Shown here piece after piece: positions 1 through 6,541 of a stretch of 64,000 nt of DNA; position 1 is the stretch's first letter; each line of letters starts with the position of its first letter. Under the pieces are notes generated by a model, which had not been told where the DNA came from, ran no database searches, and saw only the letters and a list, made by a program, of their open reading frames with translations. The position numbers were made by a program, and so were the translations under genes. The stretch comes from Gordoniibacillus kamchatkensis (lineage in GTDB: Bacteria > Bacillota > Bacilli > Paenibacillales > NBRC-103111), in NCBI RefSeq assembly GCF_000829455.1, contig NZ_JXAK01000003.1, positions 1 through 64,000 on the forward strand. The letters are read 5' to 3'.

Positions 1-43
1 CACCGACTGAATATTCCCTAGTTCCGATGGCAATGAAACGTAC

Positions 44-226
44 TTGAAGTATTCGGGAAGTTCAAATGTGACCGTAAAAGAATCCCCCGAAGAAGTCGCT
101 CGCAAGGTGCTGGAATACAGGCTGGCGATGATTGATTTTCAAGTCGATGTCGAAGGAGCAGGCGCTTGGGCGAGAAAGCAACTTGAAAAGCTCGCCGGAT
201 TGGACAACGGTAAAGGAAAGGAATAG
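44..226 (+). CDS. Small FlbD-like C-terminal fragment, possibly frameshifted
   Basis: This is a 60-residue reading frame with a TTG start and no good ribosome site. Residues 9-26 read like the C-terminal part of FlbD-type small proteins (pattern VKES-EEV-KV-EYR). The frame is closed upstream by a stop at 8-10. The first 18 bases in frame 1 encode HRLNIP, which also resembles an FlbD N-terminus, so the gene may be longer and broken by one extra base near position 19. That reconstruction is inference and the beginning is cut by the window edge. No function is assigned. Confidence 0.4.
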   Translation: MKYSGSSNVTVKESPEEVARKVLEYRLAMIDFQVDVEGAGAWARKQLEKLAGLDNGKGKE

Positions 227-289
227 TCCTCGGCCCCCGCTTCGCTGGGTGGTTCGGTCGATTCGAAGCAAAGACGAAGGGGGTGCAGC

Positions 290-733
290 ATGCTCACACT
301 CCAACCAATCACTTATGAGGAAGCATGCGAGTATGTCCGGCAGTATCATCGTCACCATATCCCACCACAAGGACATAAGTTCAGTATTGCAGTAGCCGAC
401 GAGGAAAAGGTTGTCGGTGTGATCATGGTCGGCAGGCCTGTAGCGCGCCACCTTGACAACGGACGAACACTTGAAGTGACGCGATGCTGTACGGACGGAA
501 CCAAAAACGCTGCTTCAAAACTGTACGCAGCTGCTTGGAGTGCAGCGAAGGCACTCGGTTACCGTCGTCTTATTACTTACACACTTGCATCAGAACCAGG
601 AACGAGTCTGCGGGCGGCAGGGTGGAAGGAACTGTACAAAACAAGCGGCGGAAGCTGGAATGTACCTTCAAGGCCGAGAATTGATAAACACCCGATTGGA
701 CAGAAGACGATATGGGAGCAGATAGCAGAATGA
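290..733 (+). CDS. XF1762 family phage protein
   Basis: A 147-residue protein that I recognise as the XF1762 family, common in phages and prophages. The middle resembles a GNAT-like fold (motifs GHKFSIAV, VGRPVARHLD and LEVTRCCTDGT, then LYAAAWSAAKALGYRRLITY and EPGTSLRAAGW). No acetyl-transfer substrate is known for the family. The ATG follows a G-rich site (GGGGGTGCAGC). A second copy lies at 8359-8801 and is broken by one missing base, so this is the intact paralogue. Confidence 0.85.
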   Translation: MLTLQPITYEEACEYVRQYHRHHIPPQGHKFSIAVADEEKVVGVIMVGRPVARHLDNGRTLEVTRCCTDGTKNAASKLYAAAWSAAKALGYRRLITYTLASEPGTSLRAAGWKELYKTSGGSWNVPSRPRIDKHPIGQKTIWEQIAE

Positions 734-792
734 TTCAGGCCGTCAGGCCATCGAGCCGACCGAATAAGCGCGAGCCGTAAAGGAGAATTTCT

Positions 793-1827
793 ATGAACTA
801 TATTTTCAAGCATCCCGAACTATTGGAAGGCTAGAAAGACAAAAGAAAAAACCCTCGCAACAACTTGGCGGAAGTGGTGCGTGAAGTCGTCGGTCTCTCC
901 GGTACGCCGATCTACGGACGAGGAGGGGAAATCTTCAACATTATGGACGTTCTGGACCGTGGCTGTCTTGGAGATTGGGATTCATTCACTCGGGAATGGT
1001 GCGACGGTTATGGCAGCGACGTTGTAATGGATCCGGAAATGCTCGGCGCGCACTTACGTCGGGAGGGGTTAATGCTTCGTCGGACGAAAGAAGACGTATT
1101 GTCCGAGTTGCCACCAAAACGACGTGTCATACAGCATATCGACTCGGATGAGCGTGTTTTCTCTGCGCAGATGAAAGAAGTCATTCGCCTCATCGGGCAG
1201 CATGACGAAAGCACAGAGGCTTTCGAAAAGGGACGTCTGAAGCGCCAAATTGGTGAAAGGGTACGTCAGGCTACTGGCATTGCAAAGGCGCCATATGTGG
1301 CTGAATTTGTCCGTATGTTGCTCGATTCCGGCGAGGCCGTTGTCCTTTACGGCTACCATCATGAGGTATATCGGATTTGGAAACAAAAGCTGCAGTCGTA
1401 CAAGCCCGTGTTTGTCACCGGCGAGGAGACGGAGAAGGAAAAGGACGAGGCCAAAAAGGCATTCATTCGTGGCGATACGAACCTCATCGTTATCTCATTG
1501 CGAGCGGCGGCCGGTCTGGATGGATTGCAAGGGCGCGCAAGCGTCAGCGTTTTCGGTGAGCTCGACTGGTCCCCGGGTATCCATTCCCAATGTGAGGACC
1601 GTTTGCATCGAATTGGTCAAAAAGATTCTGTGCTCAGTTATTACCTTGTCTGTAGCGACGGCAGCGATGAGCAAATGATGGATGCACTCGGATTCAAAAC
1701 CGAGCAGTTTCTCGGTATCATGGGTGGCCAAGGAGAGACAGAGCAGGATCGCGAGCTCGCTCAAGTGGAAGTCGGTAAGCATCTTGATCGTGTCATGGCG
1801 AAATACCGGAAGGGCGTGAAGACGTGA
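793..1827 (+). pseudogene. SNF2-type helicase, internally deleted remnant
   Basis: Residues after about position 865 are the C-terminal half of an SNF2/RecA-like helicase: LSGTPIYGR (motif III), LMLRRTKEDVL, a linker, then VVISLRAAAGLDG-type motif V and EDRLHRIGQ (motif VI). Walker A and the DEAH box are missing. Upstream in the same frame is a proper start at 793 with ribosome site AAAGGAG, coding MNYIFKHPELLEG, then an in-frame TAG (832-834), then KNPRNNLAEVVREVV, which normally follows the DEAH box. This is what an internal deletion joining residue 13 to just past motif II would leave. A residual protein could start at the TTG at 865, but it could not hydrolyse ATP. Confidence 0.8.
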
Positions 1828-1879
1828 GTGATGAAAAACAAGTGAAACATGTCGATATTGTCCGACATAAGCAGTAAGA

Positions 1880-2038
1880 ATGGTTACAGCGCGGAACGGT
1901 AGAACTTTGTCTAAGACCGGCAAGAAAGTGCGTGTAAGATTTTTGAAAATCGATAACCCTGCCATTGCAATGAATTGGACGGTTTATTATCCCATTGAAT
2001 CATTAGAGGTTATAAAGGAAGGAGAGGGGCTGAAATGA
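1880..2038 (+). CDS. Small conserved-looking protein, possibly 5'-degraded
   Basis: A 52-residue frame beginning MVTARNGRTLSKTGKKVRVR and ending VYYPIESLEVIKEGEGLK. Its stop overlaps the next start (ATGA). Upstream, a GTG at 1826 overlapping the helicase stop opens MSDEKQVKHVDIVRHKQ and is closed by TAA at once. Reading on in that frame gives EWLQRGTVEL, so the original gene may have been 1826-2038 with a stop and a frameshift gained later. No function is recognised. It sits in the run of tiny phage genes between the helicase remnant and 3193. Confidence 0.5.
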   Translation: MVTARNGRTLSKTGKKVRVRFLKIDNPAIAMNWTVYYPIESLEVIKEGEGLK

Positions 2039-2289
2039 GCCCCCGTGAAATAGAAGTCGGTAAAACTTATCACAATGGCAATCAAGGAATGCTCGGTACA
2101 GCAAGAAAGGTGTTGGAGATGGGTGTCCACGTCAAGCATTTAGATGGCAAAGGAACCGAATCGGACACCGGTGTTCGGTTTAGACAAGAAAAAGGTCCAT
2201 ACAGCGGTCGGATATTTGTGATACCGCTCGTCAGCTTCGCCAAATGGGCAAAAGGTGAGGTTGAGGAAGGAGCTGCAATCGATGGGTGA
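2035..2289 (+). CDS. Hypothetical phage protein
   Basis: An 84-residue soluble protein starting MSPREIEVGKTYHNGNQG. It is rich in beta-strand-forming and glycine residues, with VHVKHLDGKG and FVIPLVSFAKWAKGE near the end. The pattern suggests a small SH3- or KOW-like barrel (phage proteins that begin EVGKTY are often of this sort), but that is inference. Its ATG overlaps the preceding stop and its end overlaps the next gene, so the three are probably translationally coupled. Confidence 0.7.
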   Translation: MSPREIEVGKTYHNGNQGMLGTARKVLEMGVHVKHLDGKGTESDTGVRFRQEKGPYSGRIFVIPLVSFAKWAKGEVEEGAAIDG

Positions 2290-2458
2290 GGCTCGCAGAC
2301 GCAAATTGGCTGAAAGTACGACACAAGGAACGGAGAAGCAGATGCATCATAATTCAACGACCGGCAATCGCGCTGGAATTGTCGCCGGAGGATTTATTCC
2401 ATTTGCTACTTTGATGGCGCTCATTATGGGGGGAAAAGGTCATGGCAAATCACGTTAA
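2282..2458 (+). CDS. Small single-pass membrane protein
   Basis: A 58-residue protein with ATG at 2282 and AAGGAG 9 bases upstream. The first 35 residues are charged (MGEARRRKLAES). Residues about 37-53 (AGIVAGGFIPFATLMAL) form one hydrophobic segment, followed by GGKGHGKSR. It overlaps both neighbours. Short proteins of this design occur in early phage operons as host-envelope effectors or as nothing known; I cannot choose. Confidence 0.6.
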   Translation: MGEARRRKLAESTTQGTEKQMHHNSTTGNRAGIVAGGFIPFATLMALIMGGKGHGKSR

Positions 2459-2708
2459 TGCTTTGGAAGATATTTCCCCGGATTTTAAGCCAAACGCATA
2501 TGATGCTTATGTGGCATCCGAAATCATTAAGTACGAAGGGACACCTTACGCCATCATTCGTTTTACCCAACTGTGTTTGGGGCTTTATGACAACGCTTTT
2601 TGGTTCTTTCTCAGCACGCTATGGGTTAGTTACTCTGGCTGGTCGGATTTGAATTTGTGGCGTAAACATTTCCGTAACAGCGGCCGAAGCGAAAAACGTC
2701 TCTCATGA
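2442..2708 (+). CDS. Hypothetical phage protein
   Basis: An 88-residue protein starting MANHVNALEDISPDFKPNAY. The central aromatic-rich stretch (CLGLYDNAFWFFLSTLWVSY) is hydrophobic enough for a membrane-associated helix but has polar breaks. The C-terminus is basic (WRKHFRNSGRSEKRLS). It overlaps the previous gene by 17 bases and the next by ATGA. Function unknown. Confidence 0.6.
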   Translation: MANHVNALEDISPDFKPNAYDAYVASEIIKYEGTPYAIIRFTQLCLGLYDNAFWFFLSTLWVSYSGWSDLNLWRKHFRNSGRSEKRLS

Positions 2709-2992
2709 AGCCAAGCGAGCTAACCGAATTTCATAAGCTGCCTGAAGTCATTATTGCCTATCGCGCGCATCGACCATGTGAAACGGATTGGATCAGCTAT
2801 ACCTTAGATCGGAATATTGCGGAACGTTTCGCCCTGGAACGCAAGGTCGATCATATTGCGCAATATCAACTGCGAAAACGCGACGTTCTGGCTCTATTTT
2901 TACGGCGTGGGGAACAAGAGATCATTATGTTGGATCCGAAAAAGGCTGGAAGGCCTCAGTATCTGTCTGTAGGAGAAAGGAGTAATACATAA
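2705..2992 (+). CDS. Candidate small ADP-ribosyltransferase-fold protein
   Basis: A 95-residue protein. It shows the spacing of an R-S-E type ADP-ribosyltransferase core: YRAHRP with Arg20; WISYTLDRNIAERFA with Ser31-Tyr-Thr33, the place of the usual STS followed by the typical 'LD-.-AERFA' helix; and RRGEQEIIML with Glu70-Gln-Glu72, the place of the catalytic ExE. It is much shorter than normal ART domains (usually 150 or more residues), so it is either a minimal fold or a protein that only keeps the NAD-binding look. This is motif reasoning only. Its start overlaps the previous stop. Confidence 0.55.
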   Translation: MKPSELTEFHKLPEVIIAYRAHRPCETDWISYTLDRNIAERFALERKVDHIAQYQLRKRDVLALFLRRGEQEIIMLDPKKAGRPQYLSVGERSNT

Positions 2993-3057
2993 TGGCTATT
3001 TTTTGCCCGATTGTGATGCAAATTGTCTGGTACCTTCGAAAGAAACGGAAGCGGTAA
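2992..3057 (+). CDS. Very small membrane peptide
   Basis: A 21-residue frame (MAIFCPIVMQIVWYLRKKRKR) with a clear ribosome site, AGGAGAAAGGAG, 9 bases before ATG. One hydrophobic helix of about 14 residues is followed by a basic tail. The strong ribosome site and tight packing argue that it is translated. Function unknown. Confidence 0.45.
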   Translation: MAIFCPIVMQIVWYLRKKRKR

Positions 3058-3058
3058 A

Positions 3059-3193
3059 ATGAAAAGGAAAAGGAAAAGGAAAGATTCAAAGCCAAATATT
3101 CCAATGCAGTGTCCAATATGTAAAAAGTATTTTCGAAACATTCGACATTTCCCAAAGCATTTGGAGCGATGCAGGGAAAAGTTTCTCGGATAA
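3059..3193 (+). CDS. Small C2H2/C2HC zinc-finger protein
   Basis: A 44-residue protein. A basic N-terminus (MKRKRKRKDSK) is followed by CPICKKYF, then H34-F-P-K-H and the motif HLERC, giving a C-x2-C ... H-x4-6-H/C zinc site. It probably binds nucleic acid. It starts two bases after the previous stop and closes this gene cluster. Confidence 0.6.
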   Translation: MKRKRKRKDSKPNIPMQCPICKKYFRNIRHFPKHLERCREKFLG

Positions 3194-3233
3194 AGAAAAA
3201 ATCCCCGCATCCTTTGGTGGGATCTGTGCGGGG
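3192..3233 (-). terminator. Hairpin with U-tract on the minus strand
   Basis: CCCCGCA (3203-3209) pairs with TGCGGGG (3227-3233). Read on the minus strand, the stem is followed by ATTTTTTC, a normal intrinsic-terminator tail. On the plus strand there is no T-run after the stem. It would stop antisense transcription coming from the right; all nearby genes point right. Confidence 0.45.
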
Positions 3234-3289
3234 CCTGTCCAAAAAGCTTTATCAACCATTATTTTACCACGCGAGAGGGATGAAAGGAA

Positions 3290-3808
3290 ATGATGGTTGA
3301 TGCAAAATTAGTCTCCGATGCCGGCACGATCGTCCAACAAATCTCCTTGTTCCCTGAAGTGACCGTTAAAAACGTTGAACGGACGCTAATGATCCTTGAA
3401 AAGTACCCCTTTATGAAAATTCTGATGCGGGACTATGAGGATAATGAGCACGAATTATTTATGACTGATGTCGAAGGGGAAACGGCTCGCCGATATGCAG
3501 ACGAGGATACTCATGCCGACAAGACACCCAATGCTGTAATCTACCGTGAAAAACGTAAGGCAATATATCTGGAATATAAAATCTATACTCGGTCAGTTGA
3601 GCGCGCATGCTCATTAATTTTGGACCCGGAAGTCAGAAAGGCCATTCATTATCGATTTATCGAAGGTCATAGGTATAAAGACGCGATATTGTTCTTTAGG
3701 CGTAGCATGAGCGAAGCAACATTCAACCGAAAAATCAATGAAGGCGTTAAAACCATCGCTCACTCACTCTTAATGTTCGGGGTGCTTGACCGGGAATGGA
3801 ATTATTAA
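3290..3808 (+). CDS. ArpU-like late transcription regulator
   Basis: A 172-residue protein. The N-terminal half is helical (VERTLMILEKYPFMKILM). The C-terminal half has YRFIEGHRYKDAILFFRRSMSEATFNRKINEGV, a sigma-region-4-like helix-turn-helix in the arrangement seen in ArpU/RinA-type phage late activators. Such proteins turn on the structural operon. Its position just before the small genes that lead to the late region fits. The match is by pattern and moderate. Confidence 0.6.
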   Translation: MMVDAKLVSDAGTIVQQISLFPEVTVKNVERTLMILEKYPFMKILMRDYEDNEHELFMTDVEGETARRYADEDTHADKTPNAVIYREKRKAIYLEYKIYTRSVERACSLILDPEVRKAIHYRFIEGHRYKDAILFFRRSMSEATFNRKINEGVKTIAHSLLMFGVLDREWNY

Positions 3809-3825
3809 TAAAGGAGATGAGCAGT

Positions 3826-4044
3826 TTGCCAAAGCAAAATATGCCCCCCAAGCGATATGCTCGTGAAAGGGATTTCTACGAGAATAAGCTGAAGCGCGTT
3901 ATGGACGAATTGGATATGAGCTATGAGTTGCGTTATGACCGCTGGGAAGGCGCAGCCATCGATTTTACGACACCGAAAGGTATACGGAGACGATTTGAAC
4001 GGGTCATCGATAAGCAGACCATTCATTACTCGAGCGACGTCTAG
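3826..4044 (+). CDS. Hypothetical phage protein
   Basis: A 72-residue basic protein. I chose the TTG at 3826 because AAAGGAG (3810-3816) lies at the right distance from it; an upstream frame start overlaps the regulator. The sequence reads MPKQNMPPKRYARERDFYEN with later DRWEGAAIDFTTPKGIRRRFE. No domain recognised. Confidence 0.55.
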   Translation: MPKQNMPPKRYARERDFYENKLKRVMDELDMSYELRYDRWEGAAIDFTTPKGIRRRFERVIDKQTIHYSSDV

Positions 4045-4052
4045 CGCAGATC

Positions 4053-4322
4053 GTGTTATGGATGGAAAAGGTTGCTTGGGCAAAACGTGAAGGGATATTT
4101 GATATAGATGAGGCGGTCGCCGGCTTGCCGGCGCTGCCGCCACCAATGCCCGAATGTTTCTGGAAATTGGGATTCGGTTCTGTCCCTAACGAGCAACAGC
4201 TTACCTCACGATGGAAAGAACTACTTAAGACGGAGCATCCGGACATTAAGAAAGGAAACGATGTACACTTCCGTGAACTAAAAGCGGCATATGAGGAAGC
4301 AATAAAACTATTAAATCGTTAA
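4053..4322 (+). CDS. J-domain-like protein
   Basis: An 89-residue protein (GTG at 4053, or ATG at 4062). The C-terminal 45 residues read SRWKELLKTEHPDIKK then FRELKAAYEEAIKLL. This is helix II, the HPD loop and helix III of a DnaJ J-domain. Helix I is replaced by FWKLGFGSVPNEQQL, so it is a reduced J-domain. It could recruit host DnaK for replication or virion assembly; this is inference from the HPD motif. Confidence 0.65.
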   Translation: MLWMEKVAWAKREGIFDIDEAVAGLPALPPPMPECFWKLGFGSVPNEQQLTSRWKELLKTEHPDIKKGNDVHFRELKAAYEEAIKLLNR

Positions 4323-4446
4323 TAGGATGGATTGTTCCTAGGCAAAGTGGTCCTATCTAACCGGGTAATTTTAACTCATTCGACAAATTACAGCAGGTAA
4401 ATACAGGTTATTTGTTGAATTATCCAGGTATCGGAGGTGCGATGGT

Positions 4447-4620
4447 ATGGTTAGAATTTTATTTTTCTTGTTCCGCATCTTGTTCAACATAATGTTTTTT
4501 ATTTTTGGGTTTTACTTATTGAAAGAGAAAGATGGGGTCTACATTTATTGGCATTCTTATGAAGGGTACTTTTTAACGAGCCGCCAAGTTTGGTATCGGT
4601 TCAAAATAAGATTAACATGA
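4447..4620 (+). CDS. Small membrane protein
   Basis: A 57-residue protein starting MVRILFFLFRILFNIMFFIF, with ribosome site CGGAGGTG 7 bases upstream. It has one N-terminal membrane helix and a polar, aromatic C-terminus (YIYWHSYEGYFLTSRQVWYR). It lies alone between the J-domain gene and the agr-like island. Function unknown. Confidence 0.5.
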   Translation: MVRILFFLFRILFNIMFFIFGFYLLKEKDGVYIYWHSYEGYFLTSRQVWYRFKIRLT

Positions 4621-4644
4621 ATCTTTTTGTGAAAAAAATGAGAG

Positions 4645-4694
4645 TAAGTTGAGTGCAGGTTGAAAGTATCTTGGAAGCATATCCGTGCTATGAT
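4645..4694 (+). promoter_or_regulatory. Candidate activator-dependent promoter of the agr-like operon
   Basis: An extended -10 element, TGCTATGAT (4686-4694), has no good -35 at 17 bases. Instead there are two direct GTTGA repeats (4648-4652 and 4659-4663) 11 bp apart, one helical turn. The first lies in TAAGTTGAG (4645-4653), which fits the published LytTR half-site pattern. A promoter of this form usually needs an activator; the LytTR protein at 6542 is the obvious candidate. Confidence 0.4.
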
Positions 4695-4801
4695 GTATTT
4701 GTCAAAGTATACCTAATAGCAGCCATTAGTTAGCGACGGCCCTGCGGATTGCTCAAAGGATATTATGGTGGAAAATCCAAGTCGTGAGGAGAGCCTATTT
4801 G

Positions 4802-5461
4802 ATGCAATTCGCGGTGTTTTCATTATTATCCACTATTGAGTACCTGGCCATGTTCGCGCTGATGTTTGCTATGTTTCGATTTTCCTACCGGTTCTATCAC
4901 ATCAATTCGATCTTTGCTAGTTTGATTCTCTGCTTTGTTTCGTACACCTTGAGAATGAAATACGATCAAGGTATTGCTGCAACCGTCATACAGCTTTTCC
5001 TGATGATTGGTTTCGTGTGGCTCCTATACAGAGTCCAGATTTTTTTCGCAGCCATAATGGTGGTAAAGGTCTATATTGCCTATGCCATTATCCAATTCAT
5101 CGTATTTTTTATATTTAACCATTTTGGTCTACTTTCACTTGAAGAGCTCAATAACACCGATGTATACAATTTCAAACTACCGCTAACGACAGCTGCCATT
5201 ACCTTTTTGATTACTTGGTTCTTAAAGAAAACAAACGGCGGATTTTCTTACATTCCTGACAGTCAAAAGGCACGCATAATATTTAAAGGTGTGAATCTTG
5301 CATTTCTTATCATGCTTTTGGTGGCACTGGCTGCATATATTATTTCATTTTACCTAATTGGTACGAAACAATTAGACTCGATGTACATCGTTACGATTAT
5401 CCTGGTGGTCGTGCTTGTCCCGTTGTTGATCTTATCTACGAGAAAGGAAAGAGAACCTTGA
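4802..5461 (+). CDS. Polytopic membrane protein of agr-like module (AgrC-like, no kinase)
   Basis: About 219 residues from the ATG at 4802 (AGGAG at 4787-4791; a GTG at 4784 is possible). It has about six to seven hydrophobic segments, for example LMFAMFRFSY, LFLMIGFVWLLYRV, IMVVKVYIAYAIIQFIVFF, VNLAFLIMLLVALAAYII and MYIVTIILVVVLVPLLIL. Size and topology match the sensor half of AgrC/ComD-type proteins, but there is no histidine-kinase domain. The stop overlaps the start of agrB. It may be the signal receptor or an accessory exporter; the sequence does not decide. Confidence 0.65.
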   Translation: MQFAVFSLLSTIEYLAMFALMFAMFRFSYRFYHINSIFASLILCFVSYTLRMKYDQGIAATVIQLFLMIGFVWLLYRVQIFFAAIMVVKVYIAYAIIQFIVFFIFNHFGLLSLEELNNTDVYNFKLPLTTAAITFLITWFLKKTNGGFSYIPDSQKARIIFKGVNLAFLIMLLVALAAYIISFYLIGTKQLDSMYIVTIILVVVLVPLLILSTRKEREP

Positions 5462-5982
5462 TCGAAAACGCAGCACATTGGTTAGCCGCGCGAATTAAAA
5501 GGGCAAACCCGGAAGAAACCACATCTGTTGAGATCATGCGGTTTTCGTTGATTATCTTGATTAACGCGATTTCGATTTTCCTCTTCTCGTCACTTGTTGG
5601 GTTTTTAACTGGGAAATTGGTGGACACCCTAATCGTGTTTGTTCTAATGTGCGTGCTGCGCTTTCTCTCAGGTGGGCACCATCTAAGTACCCCGACTGGC
5701 TGCATAGCCTTATCAACCATTGTGGTTAGCTTGGTGCCGCACATACATATTACCTCTATGCTTGTAATGGTTTTTAATGGGATTAGCCTGCTGCTAATTT
5801 TATTTTTGGCGCCAGCGGGATTGGAAGGGCATACTCGCGTTCCAAAAGAGTATTACCCCCTATTCAAAGGCATCTCAGCATTGATGGTACTGAGCAACTT
5901 TTGGTTTCGAATTGATCTGTTTGCTATCGCTTTTTTCATACAAGCCCTTTCGTTGATTCCCTTTAGAAAAGGAGGTGAATAA
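5458..5982 (+). CDS. agrB: AgrB-like peptide-processing membrane protease
   Basis: A 174-residue protein with TTG start overlapping the preceding stop. It carries the AgrB signature LRFLSGGHH followed by TGC: His75 and Cys82 have the same spacing as the catalytic His77/Cys84 of Staphylococcus aureus AgrB. Five to six membrane segments surround it. AgrB cuts the C-terminal tail of AgrD and closes the lactone or thiolactone ring. The peptide gene follows five bases after the stop, so the pair is a processing unit. Confidence 0.9.
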   Translation: MIENAAHWLAARIKRANPEETTSVEIMRFSLIILINAISIFLFSSLVGFLTGKLVDTLIVFVLMCVLRFLSGGHHLSTPTGCIALSTIVVSLVPHIHITSMLVMVFNGISLLLILFLAPAGLEGHTRVPKEYYPLFKGISALMVLSNFWFRIDLFAIAFFIQALSLIPFRKGGE

Positions 5983-5986
5983 TTCT

Positions 5987-6112
5987 ATGAAAAAGCTTGC
6001 TGCAAAGCATACCTCGATGATGCTTTCTTTGATCGCATTGGCGTTTGTGGTGGTAGCCTCTCCGGTTCTCTATCATAGGCCGCAAGTCCCGCAAGATTTG
6101 CTCAAAAAATGA
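5987..6112 (+). CDS. agrD: AgrD-like cyclic lactone autoinducer precursor
   Basis: A 41-residue peptide with a very strong ribosome site (AAAGGAGGTGA). It has a basic amphipathic leader (MKKLAAKHTSMMLSLIALAF), a core and the tail HRPQVPQDLLKK. Aligned on the conserved tail (S. aureus VPKEL versus VPQDL), the ring-closing residue is Tyr29 and the position normally held by cysteine is Ser25. The predicted ring is therefore Ser-Pro-Val-Leu-Tyr, closed as an ester (lactone), as known for the serine-containing signal of S. intermedius. There is no cysteine anywhere in the peptide. Confidence 0.85.
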   Translation: MKKLAAKHTSMMLSLIALAFVVVASPVLYHRPQVPQDLLKK

Positions 6113-6135
6113 TTCCTTTGGATTCTGAGACAATT

Positions 6136-6188
6136 TGCAACCTCCCGTCGTCTAATTTATTAGGCGGTTGTGTGCACGGGAGGTTGCA
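6136..6188. promoter_or_regulatory. 13-bp perfect inverted repeat after agrD
   Basis: TGCAACCTCCCGT (6136-6148) and ACGGGAGGTTGCA (6176-6188) are exact complements, with a smaller dyad CTAA-TTTA-TTAG in the loop. It lies between agrD and the Xre gene. The following bases (TTCAAATCAT) are not a strong T-tract, so it may be a weak terminator, an mRNA stabiliser that separates agr from regulator expression, or an operator. Confidence 0.6.
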
Positions 6189-6217
6189 TTCAAATCATAT
6201 AAAAAGGACGAGCATCG

Positions 6218-6466
6218 ATGGCTTACAAAGTCGGACGATGCTTGCTCCAAAGAAGGCTACAAGAAGCTGGTATGACACAGCAAGATCTCGCCAATCGTAT
6301 CAACATGTCGCGGCAGCAAGTTTCTGATTATGCAACAGGCGTTAAAAATTCCATGCATCTCAGTACTGCAAAAACCATCGCCAGTGCGATCGGCTGCTCA
6401 ATCGATGATTTGTATGAGTGGATAGAGATCAAGCCTTCAAAACGGAGCAAGCGGGCGGAGAAGTAA
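6218..6466 (+). CDS. Xre/Cro-type DNA-binding regulator
   Basis: An 82-residue single-domain repressor. The HTH is complete: LQEAGMTQQDLANRINMSRQ then QVSDYATG and LSTAKTIASAIGCSIDDLYEW. The ribosome site is AAAGGACGAG. It lies between agrD and the LytTR gene and may act as the repressor half of a two-regulator switch. Its targets are unknown. Confidence 0.85.
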   Translation: MAYKVGRCLLQRRLQEAGMTQQDLANRINMSRQQVSDYATGVKNSMHLSTAKTIASAIGCSIDDLYEWIEIKPSKRSKRAEK

Positions 6467-6541
6467 TTCTCCCGCCGGATGACTTTGTACGCTAACGAGT
6501 GTACATTTGATGCTAGGTCGTTGACGGGAACGGAGGAAAGT

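Noticed and set aside
832-834. Stop-codon reassignment (TAG read as amino acid), suggested by in-frame TAG here and at 56949
   Set aside because: TAG is used as an ordinary stop in intact genes such as 3826-4044 and 21263-21865, and the first case is better explained by a deletion.
3203-3233. Plus-strand terminator for the first small-gene cluster
   Set aside because: No T-run follows the stem on the plus strand; the T-run is on the minus side.
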